DNA of 64,000 nucleotides from Paenibacillus_E allorhizoplanae (lineage in GTDB: Bacteria; Bacillota; Bacilli; Paenibacillales; NBRC-103111), in the NCBI RefSeq assembly GCF_927798215.1, contig NZ_CAKMMW010000014.1, positions 130,388 to 194,387 of the forward strand. The letters are read 5' to 3'. Positions 9,029-17,875 of the stretch are shown one piece after another. The notes beneath the pieces were generated by a model. It had not been told where the DNA came from, ran no database searches, and saw only the letters and a list, made by a program, of their open reading frames with translations. Every line of letters starts with the position of its first letter. Position 1 is the first letter of the stretch. Both the position numbers and the translations under genes were made by a program.

Positions 9029-10033
9029 TTAGAAGATGGTCATGATAATCGCCGTCACCAGCATGTTGACCAGTGCCAATGGAAGCAGCACTTTCCAGCC
9101 GAACCCCATCAATTGATCAATTCGAACACGTGGCAGTGTCGCCCGCAGCCAGAAGAGGAAGAACACGACCGATGAGAATTTCAACAGGAACCAGATAACG
9201 CCTGGTATGAAATCAAGGAATCCGAGTGGCGCATGCCATCCACCAAGGAAAATCAGACTCACCAGTGAAGCAATGACGAAGACGTACACATACTCGGATA
9301 GCATGAAGAAAGCGAAGCGGAAACCGCTGTATTCCACATGATAGCCCGCAACGAGCTCAGATTCTGCTTCTGGCAAGTCAAACGGCGTACGATTAAGCTC
9401 CGACACACCTGCAATCACGAAAATAATGAAACCCAGGATCTGCGGAATGAAATTCCAGTGCCAGAAGCCGCCTGTTTGATGATCGACAATCGTATGCAGA
9501 TTCAAGCTGCCCGTCATCATAATTACACCTACAACCGAAATAACTAACGGGACTTCGTAACTAATCATTTGAGCTGCCGAACGCATGCCGCCCAGCAACG
9601 CATATTTATTGTTGGATGCCCAACCGCCTAGAATAATTCCGATAGTTGAGATCCCTGTTAGTGCTACGTAATAAAGCAATCCCACATTTAAATTCGCACC
9701 AAACATCCGGTCCGAGAACGGAATGGTCGCAATGATCGTAAAGGACGGGATAAAGGTAATGATGGGTGCGAGTATGAAAAGCTCACGCTCAGCTTTCTTA
9801 GGGATCGTATCTTCCTTAATGAGAAGCTTGAATACGTCGGCGACGCTTTGCAGCAGCCCAAAAGGTCCTGTCCGGTTCGGCCCAATGCGCAACTGCATCC
9901 AGCCGATGACCTTACGCTCGAAGTAGATCGCATAGGTAACGAACCCCAACACGAGCATAAGCATCACGATGCCCCAGAATAGGAATACGAAGAAGTTCGT
10001 CCATGTCAGACTCTCCTCCAATAAATTGACCAT
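9029..10033 (-). CDS. nuoH: NADH-quinone oxidoreductase subunit H
   Basis: Membrane subunit H of complex I, 334 residues, which helps form the quinone chamber at the junction with the peripheral arm. Conserved blocks include ERKVIGWMQLRIGPNRTGP near the N-terminus, the acidic loop FDLPEAESELVAGYHVEYSG and the C-terminal RATLPRVRIDQLMGFGWKV. Its start codon shares one base with the nuoD stop (TAATG), suggesting tight coupling. Confidence 0.96.
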   Translation of the reverse strand: MVNLLEESLTWTNFFVFLFWGIVMLMLVLGFVTYAIYFERKVIGWMQLRIGPNRTGPFGLLQSVADVFKLLIKEDTIPKKAERELFILAPIITFIPSFTIIATIPFSDRMFGANLNVGLLYYVALTGISTIGIILGGWASNNKYALLGGMRSAAQMISYEVPLVISVVGVIMMTGSLNLHTIVDHQTGGFWHWNFIPQILGFIIFVIAGVSELNRTPFDLPEAESELVAGYHVEYSGFRFAFFMLSEYVYVFVIASLVSLIFLGGWHAPLGFLDFIPGVIWFLLKFSSVVFFLFWLRATLPRVRIDQLMGFGWKVLLPLALVNMLVTAIIMTIF

Positions 10034-11133
10034 TAGGCATCCACCTCCCCAACGACAATATCGATGCCGCCCAGAATCGTAATTAGATTGGTCATCGATT
10101 CCCCCACCAGAAGCTTGGGCAATATTTGCAGATTCACGAAGGACGGTCTGCGGAATTTCAAGCGGTACGGTTCTTGCTTACCTCGGGAAATAATATGGCA
10201 GCCTATTTCCCCACGTGGAGACTCAATTGCTGCGTAAATTTCGCCTTCTGGCGGGCGAATGACTCTAGGCACTTTGCCCATCGTCTCGCCACCCTCAGGG
10301 AACACGTCTAAGGCTTGTTCCAGGATGCGAAGGGATTGTTTGATTTCTTCCATACGTATCAAATAACGGTCATAGCAATCCCCGCCACTCCGCACAGGCA
10401 CATCGAACTGGAAGCGGCTGTACAGGCTGTAGGGCTGCGTTTTGCGAATATCCCAGTCAACACCCGTACAACGTAGGTTCGCCCCGCTAAGGCCGTACGC
10501 AATGGCTGTCTCAGCGTCATATTTGCCAACACCCTTAATCCGTGAGAGGAAAATCTCATTTCCGGTGACAAGTGTGTGATACTCTTCTAATTTGCCGTAC
10601 ATATACGGCACGAATTTACGTACCTTCTCGATCCAACCGTCTGGTGCGTCCCATTTTACGCCGCCTACACGCATATAGTTGTACGTTAAACGCGCGCCAC
10701 ACAGCTCGTTGAAGAGATCGATAATGATTTCACGGTCACGGAACGCATACAAGAACGGGCTCATCGCCCCGATATCCAGTAGGTACGTTCCCCACCACAC
10801 CATGTGTGAGGCGATCCGTTGCAACTCCATTACGATTAAGCGAAGAAATTCCGCTCGTTCAGGTACTTCGAGTTGCATCATTCTCTCTACGGCGTTAACT
10901 AACGCGTAGTTGGTCGTCATCGCCGATACATAATCCATTCGGTCTGTGTACGGGATGATTTGGGTATAGCTGAGGTTCTCAGCCAATTTCTCTGTTCCTC
11001 TATGTAAGTAGCCCATAACGGGTATTGCTTCTCGAATGACTTCACCATCCAGCTTTACAATCACGCGGAAAACACCGTGTGTACTGGGATGCTGAGGACC
11101 AACGTTTAACAGGAGCTCTTCTGTCCGTAACAC
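10033..11133 (-). CDS. nuoD: NADH-quinone oxidoreductase subunit D
   Basis: The 49-kDa-type peripheral subunit, 366 residues, related to the large subunit of NiFe hydrogenases and forming the quinone site with NuoB. The N-terminal NVGPQHPSTHGVFR with the quinone-site His is present, as is the family ending GGIDIVVGEVDA. It starts at GTG 11133 with GGAGGTG, which overlaps the last codons of nuoC, 6 bases upstream. It is a separate gene, not a NuoCD fusion. Confidence 0.96.
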   Translation of the reverse strand: MLRTEELLLNVGPQHPSTHGVFRVIVKLDGEVIREAIPVMGYLHRGTEKLAENLSYTQIIPYTDRMDYVSAMTTNYALVNAVERMMQLEVPERAEFLRLIVMELQRIASHMVWWGTYLLDIGAMSPFLYAFRDREIIIDLFNELCGARLTYNYMRVGGVKWDAPDGWIEKVRKFVPYMYGKLEEYHTLVTGNEIFLSRIKGVGKYDAETAIAYGLSGANLRCTGVDWDIRKTQPYSLYSRFQFDVPVRSGGDCYDRYLIRMEEIKQSLRILEQALDVFPEGGETMGKVPRVIRPPEGEIYAAIESPRGEIGCHIISRGKQEPYRLKFRRPSFVNLQILPKLLVGESMTNLITILGGIDIVVGEVDA

Positions 11134-11136
11134 GTG

Positions 11137-12075
11137 CTACACCTCCGGGTCAAGCGGTTCGTAGTCTTTGCGCAGTGGATGACCCACCCAATCATCAGGC
11201 ATCATGATCCTTACTAAGTTCGGGTGGCCAGGGAAGTCGATGCCGAAAAGGTCAAAGGCTTCGCGCTCGTTCCAGTTGGCCGTCGGCCAGACATCAGCTA
11301 CCGAAGGTATGCTAGGTTGCTCACGATCTGTCTTCACCTTCACACAATACTCATGCTTGTGTGTGAGGGAAAGCAGATGATACGCCACCTCAAGGTGCGT
11401 TTCTTGATCCACACCGGAGAGATTGCGCAAGTAATCACAGCGCAGCTCTTCGTGATTCCGAAGCGTCAGCGCGGCCTGCGGCCAGCGCGAGCTGTGAATG
11501 ATGACGTAAGGACGATGCGCGTCCCTTTCGTTGATGAAAGATTCGACAACGGCGTCTTCGCCTGCCTCGGCCTTCAGGATCGCGACCAGCCGGTCCAGCA
11601 GCGGCTGATTCGGTGATGGTTCCTTCGGCGTGGATGGATCCGCCGATTCTGTCTTCGCTCCGCGTGCTGCGGCTCGCGCGGCACGGGCTTCTGCGGCGGC
11701 CTGGGCTTTGGCCGCCTTCTCTTCGTCAGAGCCAGCGTCTGCGGACGCTGGCGTTGCTGTGGTGGCGGGCGCAGGCTCGCCCGCCTCTGCTGCCGCGCGC
11801 GCTGCGAGGCGTGCGGCTCTTGCCGCGGCGCGCTCTGCCGCCGCGTCCGTGGCGGCTGGCGTTTTGCTCTCCGAGCTTCCTGCTGCTTGGCTCTCGGAGC
11901 TTCCTGCCTTCGCACTTTCCGCTCCAACAGACTCGCCACCTTCCGTTTTGTTCTCAACCGGTCGGCTTTCCGCTTTAGCGGGCTCGCTGCCTACCGCTTT
12001 GCCTTCCTCTTTCCCATCCTCACCAACAGGAGGAGTCGGAACCGTGGTTTCTTCCGGCTTGTTCTCCTCACTCAT
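11137..12075 (-). CDS. nuoC: NADH-quinone oxidoreductase subunit C with long low-complexity N-terminal extension
   Basis: The last ~155 of 312 residues form the conserved 30-kDa subunit, with HRPYVIIHSSRWP replaced around the family core by recognisable NWNEREAFDLFGIDFPGHPN and DDWVGHPLRKDYEP. Residues 1-157 are a charged, Ala/Glu/Lys/Ser-rich tract without predicted fold, containing long runs of Ala and Arg (ERAAARAARLAARAAAEAGE). Ordinary NuoC lacks this. The tract is locally very GC-rich and creates a long antisense open frame that I do not consider a gene. It overlaps nuoB by 4 bases. Confidence 0.93.
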   Translation of the reverse strand: MSEENKPEETTVPTPPVGEDGKEEGKAVGSEPAKAESRPVENKTEGGESVGAESAKAGSSESQAAGSSESKTPAATDAAAERAAARAARLAARAAAEAGEPAPATTATPASADAGSDEEKAAKAQAAAEARAARAAARGAKTESADPSTPKEPSPNQPLLDRLVAILKAEAGEDAVVESFINERDAHRPYVIIHSSRWPQAALTLRNHEELRCDYLRNLSGVDQETHLEVAYHLLSLTHKHEYCVKVKTDREQPSIPSVADVWPTANWNEREAFDLFGIDFPGHPNLVRIMMPDDWVGHPLRKDYEPLDPEV

Positions 12076-12590
12076 CGATTGATCACCTGCTTCCCAGTCT
12101 TCGCTTCATAACGAATCTTCTCCTGAAGCTTATTGATGCCATAGATCAGCGCAGCTGGATTCGGTGGACAACCTGGGATATACACGTCCACTGGAACGAT
12201 TTGGTCGACACCTTTCACGACCGAGTACGATTTTACATACGGTCCGCCTGCTGTTGCACAGGACCCCATCGCGATAACCCACTTCGGTTCAGGCATTTGT
12301 TCATAAAGTCGGCGCAACAAAGGAGCCATTTTCTTCGTAACTGTCCCTGCTACAATCATGACATCTGATTGCCTTGGTGACGTACGGAAGATGACTCCGA
12401 ATCGGTCTAAATCATAGTGAGAACCGCCTGTTCCCATCATTTCAATTGCACAACAAGCCAAGCCAAAGGTTAATGGCCAAAGCGAATTACTGCGAGCCCA
12501 AGCTTTTACCTGCTCCAGTGTTGTCATAAATACATTACGGTTTATTTCTTCCCGTTCCTCGGGAGAGATTGATTCTAGACTGAAGTCCAT
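12072..12590 (-). CDS. nuoB: NADH-quinone oxidoreductase subunit B
   Basis: Carries cluster N2, the last iron-sulfur centre before quinone. The ligands are visible: tandem Cys in FGLACCAIEMM, then GSCATAGGPY and IPGCPPNPAAL. Starting at ATG 12590 gives 172 residues, a normal length; the frame is open to 12653, but that extension lies over the nuoA end. A purine-rich AGAAGGTG precedes the chosen ATG. It overlaps nuoA by 16 bases and nuoC by 4. Confidence 0.95.
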   Translation of the reverse strand: MDFSLESISPEEREEINRNVFMTTLEQVKAWARSNSLWPLTFGLACCAIEMMGTGGSHYDLDRFGVIFRTSPRQSDVMIVAGTVTKKMAPLLRRLYEQMPEPKWVIAMGSCATAGGPYVKSYSVVKGVDQIVPVDVYIPGCPPNPAALIYGINKLQEKIRYEAKTGKQVINR

Positions 12591-12943
12591 CGCAGCACCT
12601 TCTTCTTCCAAGCGTATATTAATCCTATGGCAAGCAAGGCTACAAAAATACACATTTCAATTAATGCGAATAACCCAAGTTGATTAAAGGCAACTGCCCA
12701 CGGATAGAGGAATACGGTCTCCACATCAAAGATGACAAACATCAAAGCGTACAAATAATATCGAATGTTAAACCGGATTTGTCCCTCACCTACAGGTTCA
12801 TTCCCACTCTCATACGTCGTATACTTCTCATCGATGGGTTTACTCGGTCTTAACCATTTGCCAATCGTCAGCGCTGCTATGGGAAGGAAAATACCTAACC
12901 CTAGAAAAACCGCTACGATTACATAGTTATTTGTATACATCAT
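12575..12943 (-). CDS. nuoA: NADH-quinone oxidoreductase subunit A
   Basis: First gene of the complex I operon: a three-helix membrane subunit of about 122 residues. The loop between helices 1 and 2 has the typical TYESGNEPVGEGQIRFNIRY segment, and helix 2 the FVIFDVETVFLYPWAV block with conserved acidic residues. The start is either ATG 12943 or 12940; GGAGG lies 13 bases before the first, a loose spacing. An in-frame ATG at 12976 has no ribosome-binding site. Confidence 0.94.
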   Translation of the reverse strand: MMYTNNYVIVAVFLGLGIFLPIAALTIGKWLRPSKPIDEKYTTYESGNEPVGEGQIRFNIRYYLYALMFVIFDVETVFLYPWAVAFNQLGLFALIEMCIFVALLAIGLIYAWKKKVLRWTSV

Positions 12944-13017
12944 GTGAATGTAACCGCCTCCATTTCTTATTTGCATTCCTTACGATTTCGATAGTTTTGG
13001 TAATAATCACCTATATC

Positions 13018-13046
13018 AGTATAACAAAAAGGGGTTTGGGCGTCGA
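13018..13046 (-). promoter_or_regulatory. Candidate SigA promoter of the nuo operon
   Basis: On the minus strand, TCGACG-17-TATACT lies about 75 bases upstream of nuoA. The -10 is good, the -35 matches four of six. No other candidate of this quality exists between the atp terminator and nuoA, so the nuo genes probably have their own promoter. Confidence 0.5.
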
Positions 13047-13159
13047 CATTAATTCTTTTCATGTATGAGTAGCATTTCACAGAAGTGGGTAATACTATTC
13101 ACTGGGCATTCTAGTCTTGTCCAAATTTCCTATTTTGATAAGCGAAAGGAATGATTTCT

Positions 13160-13324
13160 TTGGCAAATGCATCGAACACTAATCATCAGCATAGAACCAA
13201 TGACAAGGTTACCGAAACCGGCCGCTATCGCGATGCCGACGGCCAAAGCATCGAGCTAGTTGCAGGCCAAACGTTCCCTCCATGCCCGAAAACAGGGGAA
13301 TCCACAGTCTGGCATCATGCTTAA
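13160..13324 (+). CDS. YjzC-like small protein
   Basis: A 54-residue protein starting at TTG 13160. AAAGGA lies 9 bases upstream; an in-frame ATG at 13151 abuts that site and is less likely. The sequence contains KVTETGRYRDADGQ and VAGQTFPPCPKTGESTVW, matching my recollection of the Bacillus YjzC family (a GEKVPETG...FPPCP...VW pattern). The function is unknown; two prolines and one Cys in FPPCP are the conserved core. It is the only plus-strand gene between the nuo and atp operons and has its own terminator 18 bases downstream. Confidence 0.72.
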   Translation: MANASNTNHQHRTNDKVTETGRYRDADGQSIELVAGQTFPPCPKTGESTVWHHA

Positions 13325-13341
13325 AAAAGTAAATTATCAAC

Positions 13342-13378
13342 GAGCTGTTCCTCTCATCCGAGAGGGGCAGCTTTTTTC
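13342..13378 (+). terminator. Terminator after the YjzC-like gene
   Basis: Plus-strand hairpin AGCTGttCCTCTC-atcc-GAGAGGggCAGCT followed by six T. Its orientation and position support the small plus-strand gene being real. Confidence 0.85.
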
Positions 13379-13393
13379 TTCGCCATTTCAAAG

Positions 13394-13428
13394 CAAAAAA
13401 GCGGAAGAACCGAAGTTCCCCCGCTTTA
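13394..13428 (-). terminator. Terminator of the atp operon
   Basis: Minus-strand stem AAAGCGGggGAAC / GTTCttCCGCTTT closed by a UUCG tetraloop and followed by six T. It begins 11 bases after the atpC stop. Confidence 0.9.
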
Positions 13429-13438
13429 TTTCATATAT

Positions 13439-13843
13439 TTATTTCCCGGACACACCGATACGATTTAATGCTCTTTGTAAGGAAGCTTCAGCACGTTTGA
13501 AATCTACGTTATCTTGCTTCGTTTCTGCAAGACGTTTCTCCGCACGCTCTTTCGCTGCTCTCGCACGATCGATATCAATTTGTTCAGGCAGCTCGGCGCT
13601 TTCCGCCAAAATAACCACCTTATCCTTGCGCACTTCCATGAAACCGCCGTTCACTGCGATGACTTCGTCTTTGGAGCCCGCTTTCTTCACAGTAATCGGA
13701 GCAATTCTAAGTGGAGTGACCAATGGAATGTGATTCGGCAGAATTCCAAGCTCCCCTTCAGCACCTTTCACGCTAACCATGTCCACTTGTTCAGCGTACA
13801 CTTTGCGCTCCGGTGTTACAATTTCCAGTAGGAATGTACTCAC
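13439..13843 (-). CDS. atpC: F1-ATP synthase epsilon subunit
   Basis: A 134-residue subunit of the central stalk that can inhibit ATP hydrolysis. The N-terminal beta-sandwich is recognisable (LEIVTPERKVYAEQ, GELGILPNHIPLVTPL) and the C-terminal two-helix domain is intact (RARAAKERAEKRLAE). It is the last gene of the atp operon. Ribosome-binding site AAGGAG lies before the ATG, 55 bases after atpD. Confidence 0.95.
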   Translation of the reverse strand: MSTFLLEIVTPERKVYAEQVDMVSVKGAEGELGILPNHIPLVTPLRIAPITVKKAGSKDEVIAVNGGFMEVRKDKVVILAESAELPEQIDIDRARAAKERAEKRLAETKQDNVDFKRAEASLQRALNRIGVSGK

Positions 13844-13898
13844 TTGGATTCTCCTTCCTTAGAGTTTAGCAAAAGCTGATCTTAGCAAGATGCCAAGC

Positions 13899-15296
13899 TT
13901 ACAGTGTTTTTGCTTTCTCGATAGCGTCCTCGATCGTTCCAACGTTGTGGAAAGCTACTTCAGGAAGGTTGTCGTGCTTACCTTCAAGAACTTCTTTGAA
14001 GCTGCGCACGGTATCTTTCATTGGTACATACAAGCCTGGGAATCCGTTAAACGGCTCAGCAACGTGAAGCGGCTGAGACAAGAACAGACGAAGACGACGC
14101 GCACGAGTAACGACCAATTTGTCCTCATCAGACAACTCATCCATACCCAAGATCGCGATGATATCCAGAAGCTCTTTGTAACGTTGAAGAATTTGTTTAA
14201 CGCCTTGTGCTACTTTATAGTGCTCTTCACCAACGATTTCTGGTGTCAAAACACGGGAAGATGATGCTAGTGGATCTACCGCAGGGAAAATACCTGCAGC
14301 CGCGATGCTACGCTCCAAGTTCGTTGTTGCGTCCAAGTGAGCGAAAGCCGTTGCTGGAGCCGGATCCGTATAGTCATCGGCAGGAACGTAAATCGCTTGA
14401 ATGGAAGTAACAGAACCTTTTTTCGTGGAGGTAATACGCTCTTGCAATTGACCCATTTCTGTCGCTAGGGTTGGTTGGTAACCTACCGCGGAAGGCATAC
14501 GGCCTAACAAAGCGGAAACCTCGGAACCTGCTTGTGTGAAACGGAAGATGTTATCGATGAAGAGAAGAACATCTCTTCCTTCTTCGTCACGGAAGTACTC
14601 AGCCATTGTCAAACCGGACAAAGCTACGCGAAGACGTGCGCCTGGAGGCTCGTTCATTTGACCGAATACCATCGCTGTTTTTGCAATAACGCCGGAGTCT
14701 TTCATCTCGTGGTAAAGGTCATTACCTTCACGAGTACGCTCACCAACGCCCGCAAATACGGAGATACCGCCGTGCTCTTGTGCAATGTTGTGAATTAGCT
14801 CTTGCATCGTTACCGTTTTACCTACGCCGGCACCACCGAAGAGACCAATTTTACCACCTTTTGCATAAGGAGCCATCAAGTCAATAACTTTGATACCTGT
14901 TTCAAGAATCTCTGATTTTGTCGACAAGTTGTCGAATGCAGGAGCTTCTTTGTGGATCGGGCTAGTAAATGTACGGTCAACCGTTTCGATACCATCGATC
15001 GGATCGCCCAATACGTTAAATACACGACCTAGTGTTGCTGCACCAACGGGTACAGTAATCGCTGCGCCAGTATCTGTTGCTACGGCACCACGTACAAGTC
15101 CGTCTGTTGAGGACATTGCTACGCAACGTACGAGGTTGTCACCAAGGTGAACAGCCGCTTCAACCGTCATAGTGGACTGTTGTCCACCTTCGGTTCTTTC
15201 AATTTTGATTGCATTCAGAATTTCAGGGAGTTGTCCGCGTTCGAACTCAATGTCGACGACAGGCCCTGTAATATTCACAACGCGCCCTTTGCTCAT
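13899..15296 (-). CDS. atpD: F1-ATP synthase beta subunit
   Basis: Catalytic subunit, 465 residues. Walker A GGAGVGKT is at 154-161, followed by the GERTREGNDLY block and the LLFIDNIFRFTQAG Walker B region. Start ATG 15296 was chosen for its AGGAGGGAAACC leader; the frame is open 11 codons further but without a ribosome-binding site. The DELSDEDKLVV segment, the DELSEED-like element that contacts the gamma and epsilon subunits, is present. Confidence 0.97.
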   Translation of the reverse strand: MSKGRVVNITGPVVDIEFERGQLPEILNAIKIERTEGGQQSTMTVEAAVHLGDNLVRCVAMSSTDGLVRGAVATDTGAAITVPVGAATLGRVFNVLGDPIDGIETVDRTFTSPIHKEAPAFDNLSTKSEILETGIKVIDLMAPYAKGGKIGLFGGAGVGKTVTMQELIHNIAQEHGGISVFAGVGERTREGNDLYHEMKDSGVIAKTAMVFGQMNEPPGARLRVALSGLTMAEYFRDEEGRDVLLFIDNIFRFTQAGSEVSALLGRMPSAVGYQPTLATEMGQLQERITSTKKGSVTSIQAIYVPADDYTDPAPATAFAHLDATTNLERSIAAAGIFPAVDPLASSSRVLTPEIVGEEHYKVAQGVKQILQRYKELLDIIAILGMDELSDEDKLVVTRARRLRLFLSQPLHVAEPFNGFPGLYVPMKDTVRSFKEVLEGKHDNLPEVAFHNVGTIEDAIEKAKTL

Positions 15297-15345
15297 GGTT
15301 TCCCTCCTAAGTAAAGCTTGTGTCTCCATCGAGACCGTTTATTCA

Positions 15346-16203
15346 TTATGCGTTCGCGTTTGCTCCAGCAACGATTTCCGAAATTTCTTGCGTAATCGAA
15401 GCTTGGCGTGCACGGTTGTAAGCCAATGTGTAGCTGCTGATCATCTTCGTTGCATTCTTCGTAGCGGAGTTCATCGCTGTCATTCTCGCACCAAACTCAC
15501 TCGCTTTACCTTCCAGAACAGCACTGTAAATAAGCGTCTCAGCATATTTAGGGAGCAGTACTTCCAGAACGCCTTCCGGTGACGGCTCATACTCATAGCT
15601 AGCTGCAGCCACGCCGGATACATCTTCCATAGGAAGCAGACGAATCATGGTTGGAATTTGGGTAATCGCGTTTTGGAACTTGTTGTAAATCAGGAACAGT
15701 TGGTCATACGTACCGTTAACGAAATTAGCAACAGCTGCTGTTGCAACAGGCTTAATATCCGAGAATTTAGGCGTATCCGGAACACCGGTTACTTCTTCAA
15801 CAATCGGAATATTTCGTTTCGAGAAGAAATTGCTTCCTTTACGTCCGATTACGAAGACGGAGTACTCAGCTGTTGATTTATGATTCTCACGAATTTCAGT
15901 CATTGCTTTACGCAATACGTTGGCATTGTAACCACCAGCTAGACCACGATCGGAAGTAATGACCAAATAGGCCGTTTTCTTCACTTCACGTGACTGTAGC
16001 ATCGGGTGCTTCACGCCTTTGGTGCCAGCTGCAATGCTTGCAACCACTTCTTTCAACTTCTCGGAGTACGGACGTGCCGCTTCCGCTGATTGCTGTGCTC
16101 TACGTAAGTTAGCTGCTGCAACCATTTCCATTGCTCTCGTGATTTGCTTCGTGCTTTGTGTGGATTTAATTTGGCGCTTAATCTCGCGCATTCCTTTTGC
16201 CAT
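15346..16203 (-). CDS. atpG: F1-ATP synthase gamma subunit
   Basis: Rotary central-shaft subunit, 285 residues. The N-terminal coiled-coil helix MREIKRQIKSTQSTKQITRA and the C-terminal helix with MTAMNSATKNATKMI and LAYNRARQASITQEISEIV are the signature regions that form the shaft inside the alpha/beta ring. It follows atpA after a 125-base spacer that contains several hairpins, longer than the other gaps in the operon. Confidence 0.96.
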   Translation of the reverse strand: MAKGMREIKRQIKSTQSTKQITRAMEMVAAANLRRAQQSAEAARPYSEKLKEVVASIAAGTKGVKHPMLQSREVKKTAYLVITSDRGLAGGYNANVLRKAMTEIRENHKSTAEYSVFVIGRKGSNFFSKRNIPIVEEVTGVPDTPKFSDIKPVATAAVANFVNGTYDQLFLIYNKFQNAITQIPTMIRLLPMEDVSGVAAASYEYEPSPEGVLEVLLPKYAETLIYSAVLEGKASEFGARMTAMNSATKNATKMISSYTLAYNRARQASITQEISEIVAGANANA

Positions 16204-16215
16204 ACCTGCTCACCT

Positions 16216-16325
16216 CTCTTTTGAGGCTTAAAAAGCCTTCATTCGAAGACCTGAATTCAGGCGTCCGCCTGCCCAGGATTCACATGGTAGCAAGAGCTTC
16301 ACTTGACATGAAGCTCTGCCTTCAT
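16216..16325. other. Hairpin-rich spacer between atpA and atpG
   Basis: Three inverted repeats occur in 110 bases: AGAGCTTC/GAAGCTCT, the palindrome CCTGAATTCAGG, and AGGCTT/AAGCCT just before the atpG ribosome-binding site. None has a T-run, so they are not simple terminators. They may influence mRNA processing or stability (inference). Confidence 0.45.
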
Positions 16326-16328
16326 GAT

Positions 16329-17843
16329 TTATTCAGAAACAGCAAAGCTCTTTTTAAATGTATTGATTGCGTCAACCAATGCTTTATCGTTATCCGCAGT
16401 AATATCTTTCGTATCACGAATGCTATTCAGAACTTCAGGACGGTTAGATTCCAAGAAAGCCAAGAATTGTGCTTCGAAACGCGTTACGTCTTGAACTGGA
16501 ATATCATCCACATGACCTTTGACAACCGTGTATAGGGAAGCAACTTGCTTCTCCAAAGACATTGGTTGGTGAACGCCTTGTTTCAAGATTTCAAGCGTAC
16601 GAACCCCACGATCCAAACGAGCTTTAGTCGCTCTATCCAAATCGGATCCGAATGCGGCAAATGCTGCAAGCTCACGATATTGTGCCAAGTCTACACGTAG
16701 TGTACCTGCAACTTTTTTCATCGCTTTCGTTTGAGCGGAGCCCCCTACACGGGATACAGAGTTACCAACGTTAACCGCTGGACGCTGACCGGAGTAGAAC
16801 AAATCGGATTCCAAGAAGATTTGACCATCGGTGATGGAAATTACGTTGGTTGGAATGTAAGCTGAGATGTCGCCTGCTTGTGTCTCGATGAATGGAAGCG
16901 CCGTAATGGAACCGCCGCCAAGCTCATCGTTCAATTTCGCAGCACGCTCTAGCAAACGGGAGTGCAAGTAGAATACATCCCCTGGATAAGCTTCACGACC
17001 TGGTGGACGACGAAGCAAGAGGGACAACTCACGGTATGCGGCAGCTTGTTTGGACAAGTCATCGTATACGATAAGAACGTGCTCGCCTTTGTACATGAAG
17101 TACTCAGCCATAGCACAACCGGAGTATGGAGCTAACCATAGCATCGGTGAAGGCTCAGAAGCGGAAGCTGTTACTACGATTGTGTAGTCAAGCGCACCAG
17201 CAGCACGAAGCGTTTCAACAACACCTACAACTGTGGATTGTTTTTGACCAATTGCAACGTAGATACATTTAACGCCATTGCCTTTTTGGTTGATGATCGC
17301 GTCGATCGCAATCGCCGTTTTACCTGTTTGACGGTCACCAATAATCAACTCACGTTGACCACGGCCAACTGGTACCATAGCGTCAATCGCTTTAATACCT
17401 GTTTGCATTGGTTCATGTACGGATTTACGAGCCATTACGCCTGGAGCCATGTTCTCTACAGGGCGGAATGCAGTTGTGTTGATTGGACCTCTGCCATCGA
17501 CAGGTTGACCCAAGGAGTTAACTACACGACCTAGAAGTTCTTCACCAACTGGAACCTCCATGATACGGCCTGTACGTTTAACTTGGTCTCCCTCACGAAT
17601 ATCACGGTAAGGTCCAAGAATAACGATACCTACGTTGCTTTCCTCAAGGTTAAAAGCATAGCCTAGTACGCCGCTCGGGAACTCAAGCAGCTCGCCTGCC
17701 ATAACGTTTTCCAAGCCGTGAGCACGAGCAATACCGTCACCTACTTGAATGACTGTACCTACATCAACTACTTGGATATCGGAATTATAGTTTTCGATCT
17801 GTTGTTTAATCAATAAGCTGATTTCTTCAGGTTTGATACTCAA
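16329..17843 (-). CDS. atpA: F1-ATP synthase alpha subunit
   Basis: Non-catalytic nucleotide-binding subunit, 504 residues. Walker A GDRQTGKTAIAIDAI is near residue 170, and the catalytic-interface block LPFIETQAGDISAYIPTNVI with the later Arg finger region SRVGGSAQTKAMKKVAGTLR is intact. The N-terminal helix MSIKPEEISLLIKQQIENY, which binds the delta subunit, is normal. It lies 32 bases after atpH. Confidence 0.97.
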   Translation of the reverse strand: MSIKPEEISLLIKQQIENYNSDIQVVDVGTVIQVGDGIARAHGLENVMAGELLEFPSGVLGYAFNLEESNVGIVILGPYRDIREGDQVKRTGRIMEVPVGEELLGRVVNSLGQPVDGRGPINTTAFRPVENMAPGVMARKSVHEPMQTGIKAIDAMVPVGRGQRELIIGDRQTGKTAIAIDAIINQKGNGVKCIYVAIGQKQSTVVGVVETLRAAGALDYTIVVTASASEPSPMLWLAPYSGCAMAEYFMYKGEHVLIVYDDLSKQAAAYRELSLLLRRPPGREAYPGDVFYLHSRLLERAAKLNDELGGGSITALPFIETQAGDISAYIPTNVISITDGQIFLESDLFYSGQRPAVNVGNSVSRVGGSAQTKAMKKVAGTLRVDLAQYRELAAFAAFGSDLDRATKARLDRGVRTLEILKQGVHQPMSLEKQVASLYTVVKGHVDDIPVQDVTRFEAQFLAFLESNRPEVLNSIRDTKDITADNDKALVDAINTFKKSFAVSE

Positions 17844-17875
17844 CGAACTTCACCCCTATTCTTACAGTGGTTATA

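Noticed and set aside
11630..12082. 150-residue plus-strand open frame antisense to nuoC
   Set aside because: It is the mirror of the Ala/Glu-rich, high-GC low-complexity tract of nuoC; composition is Ala/Ser-only and it matches no family.
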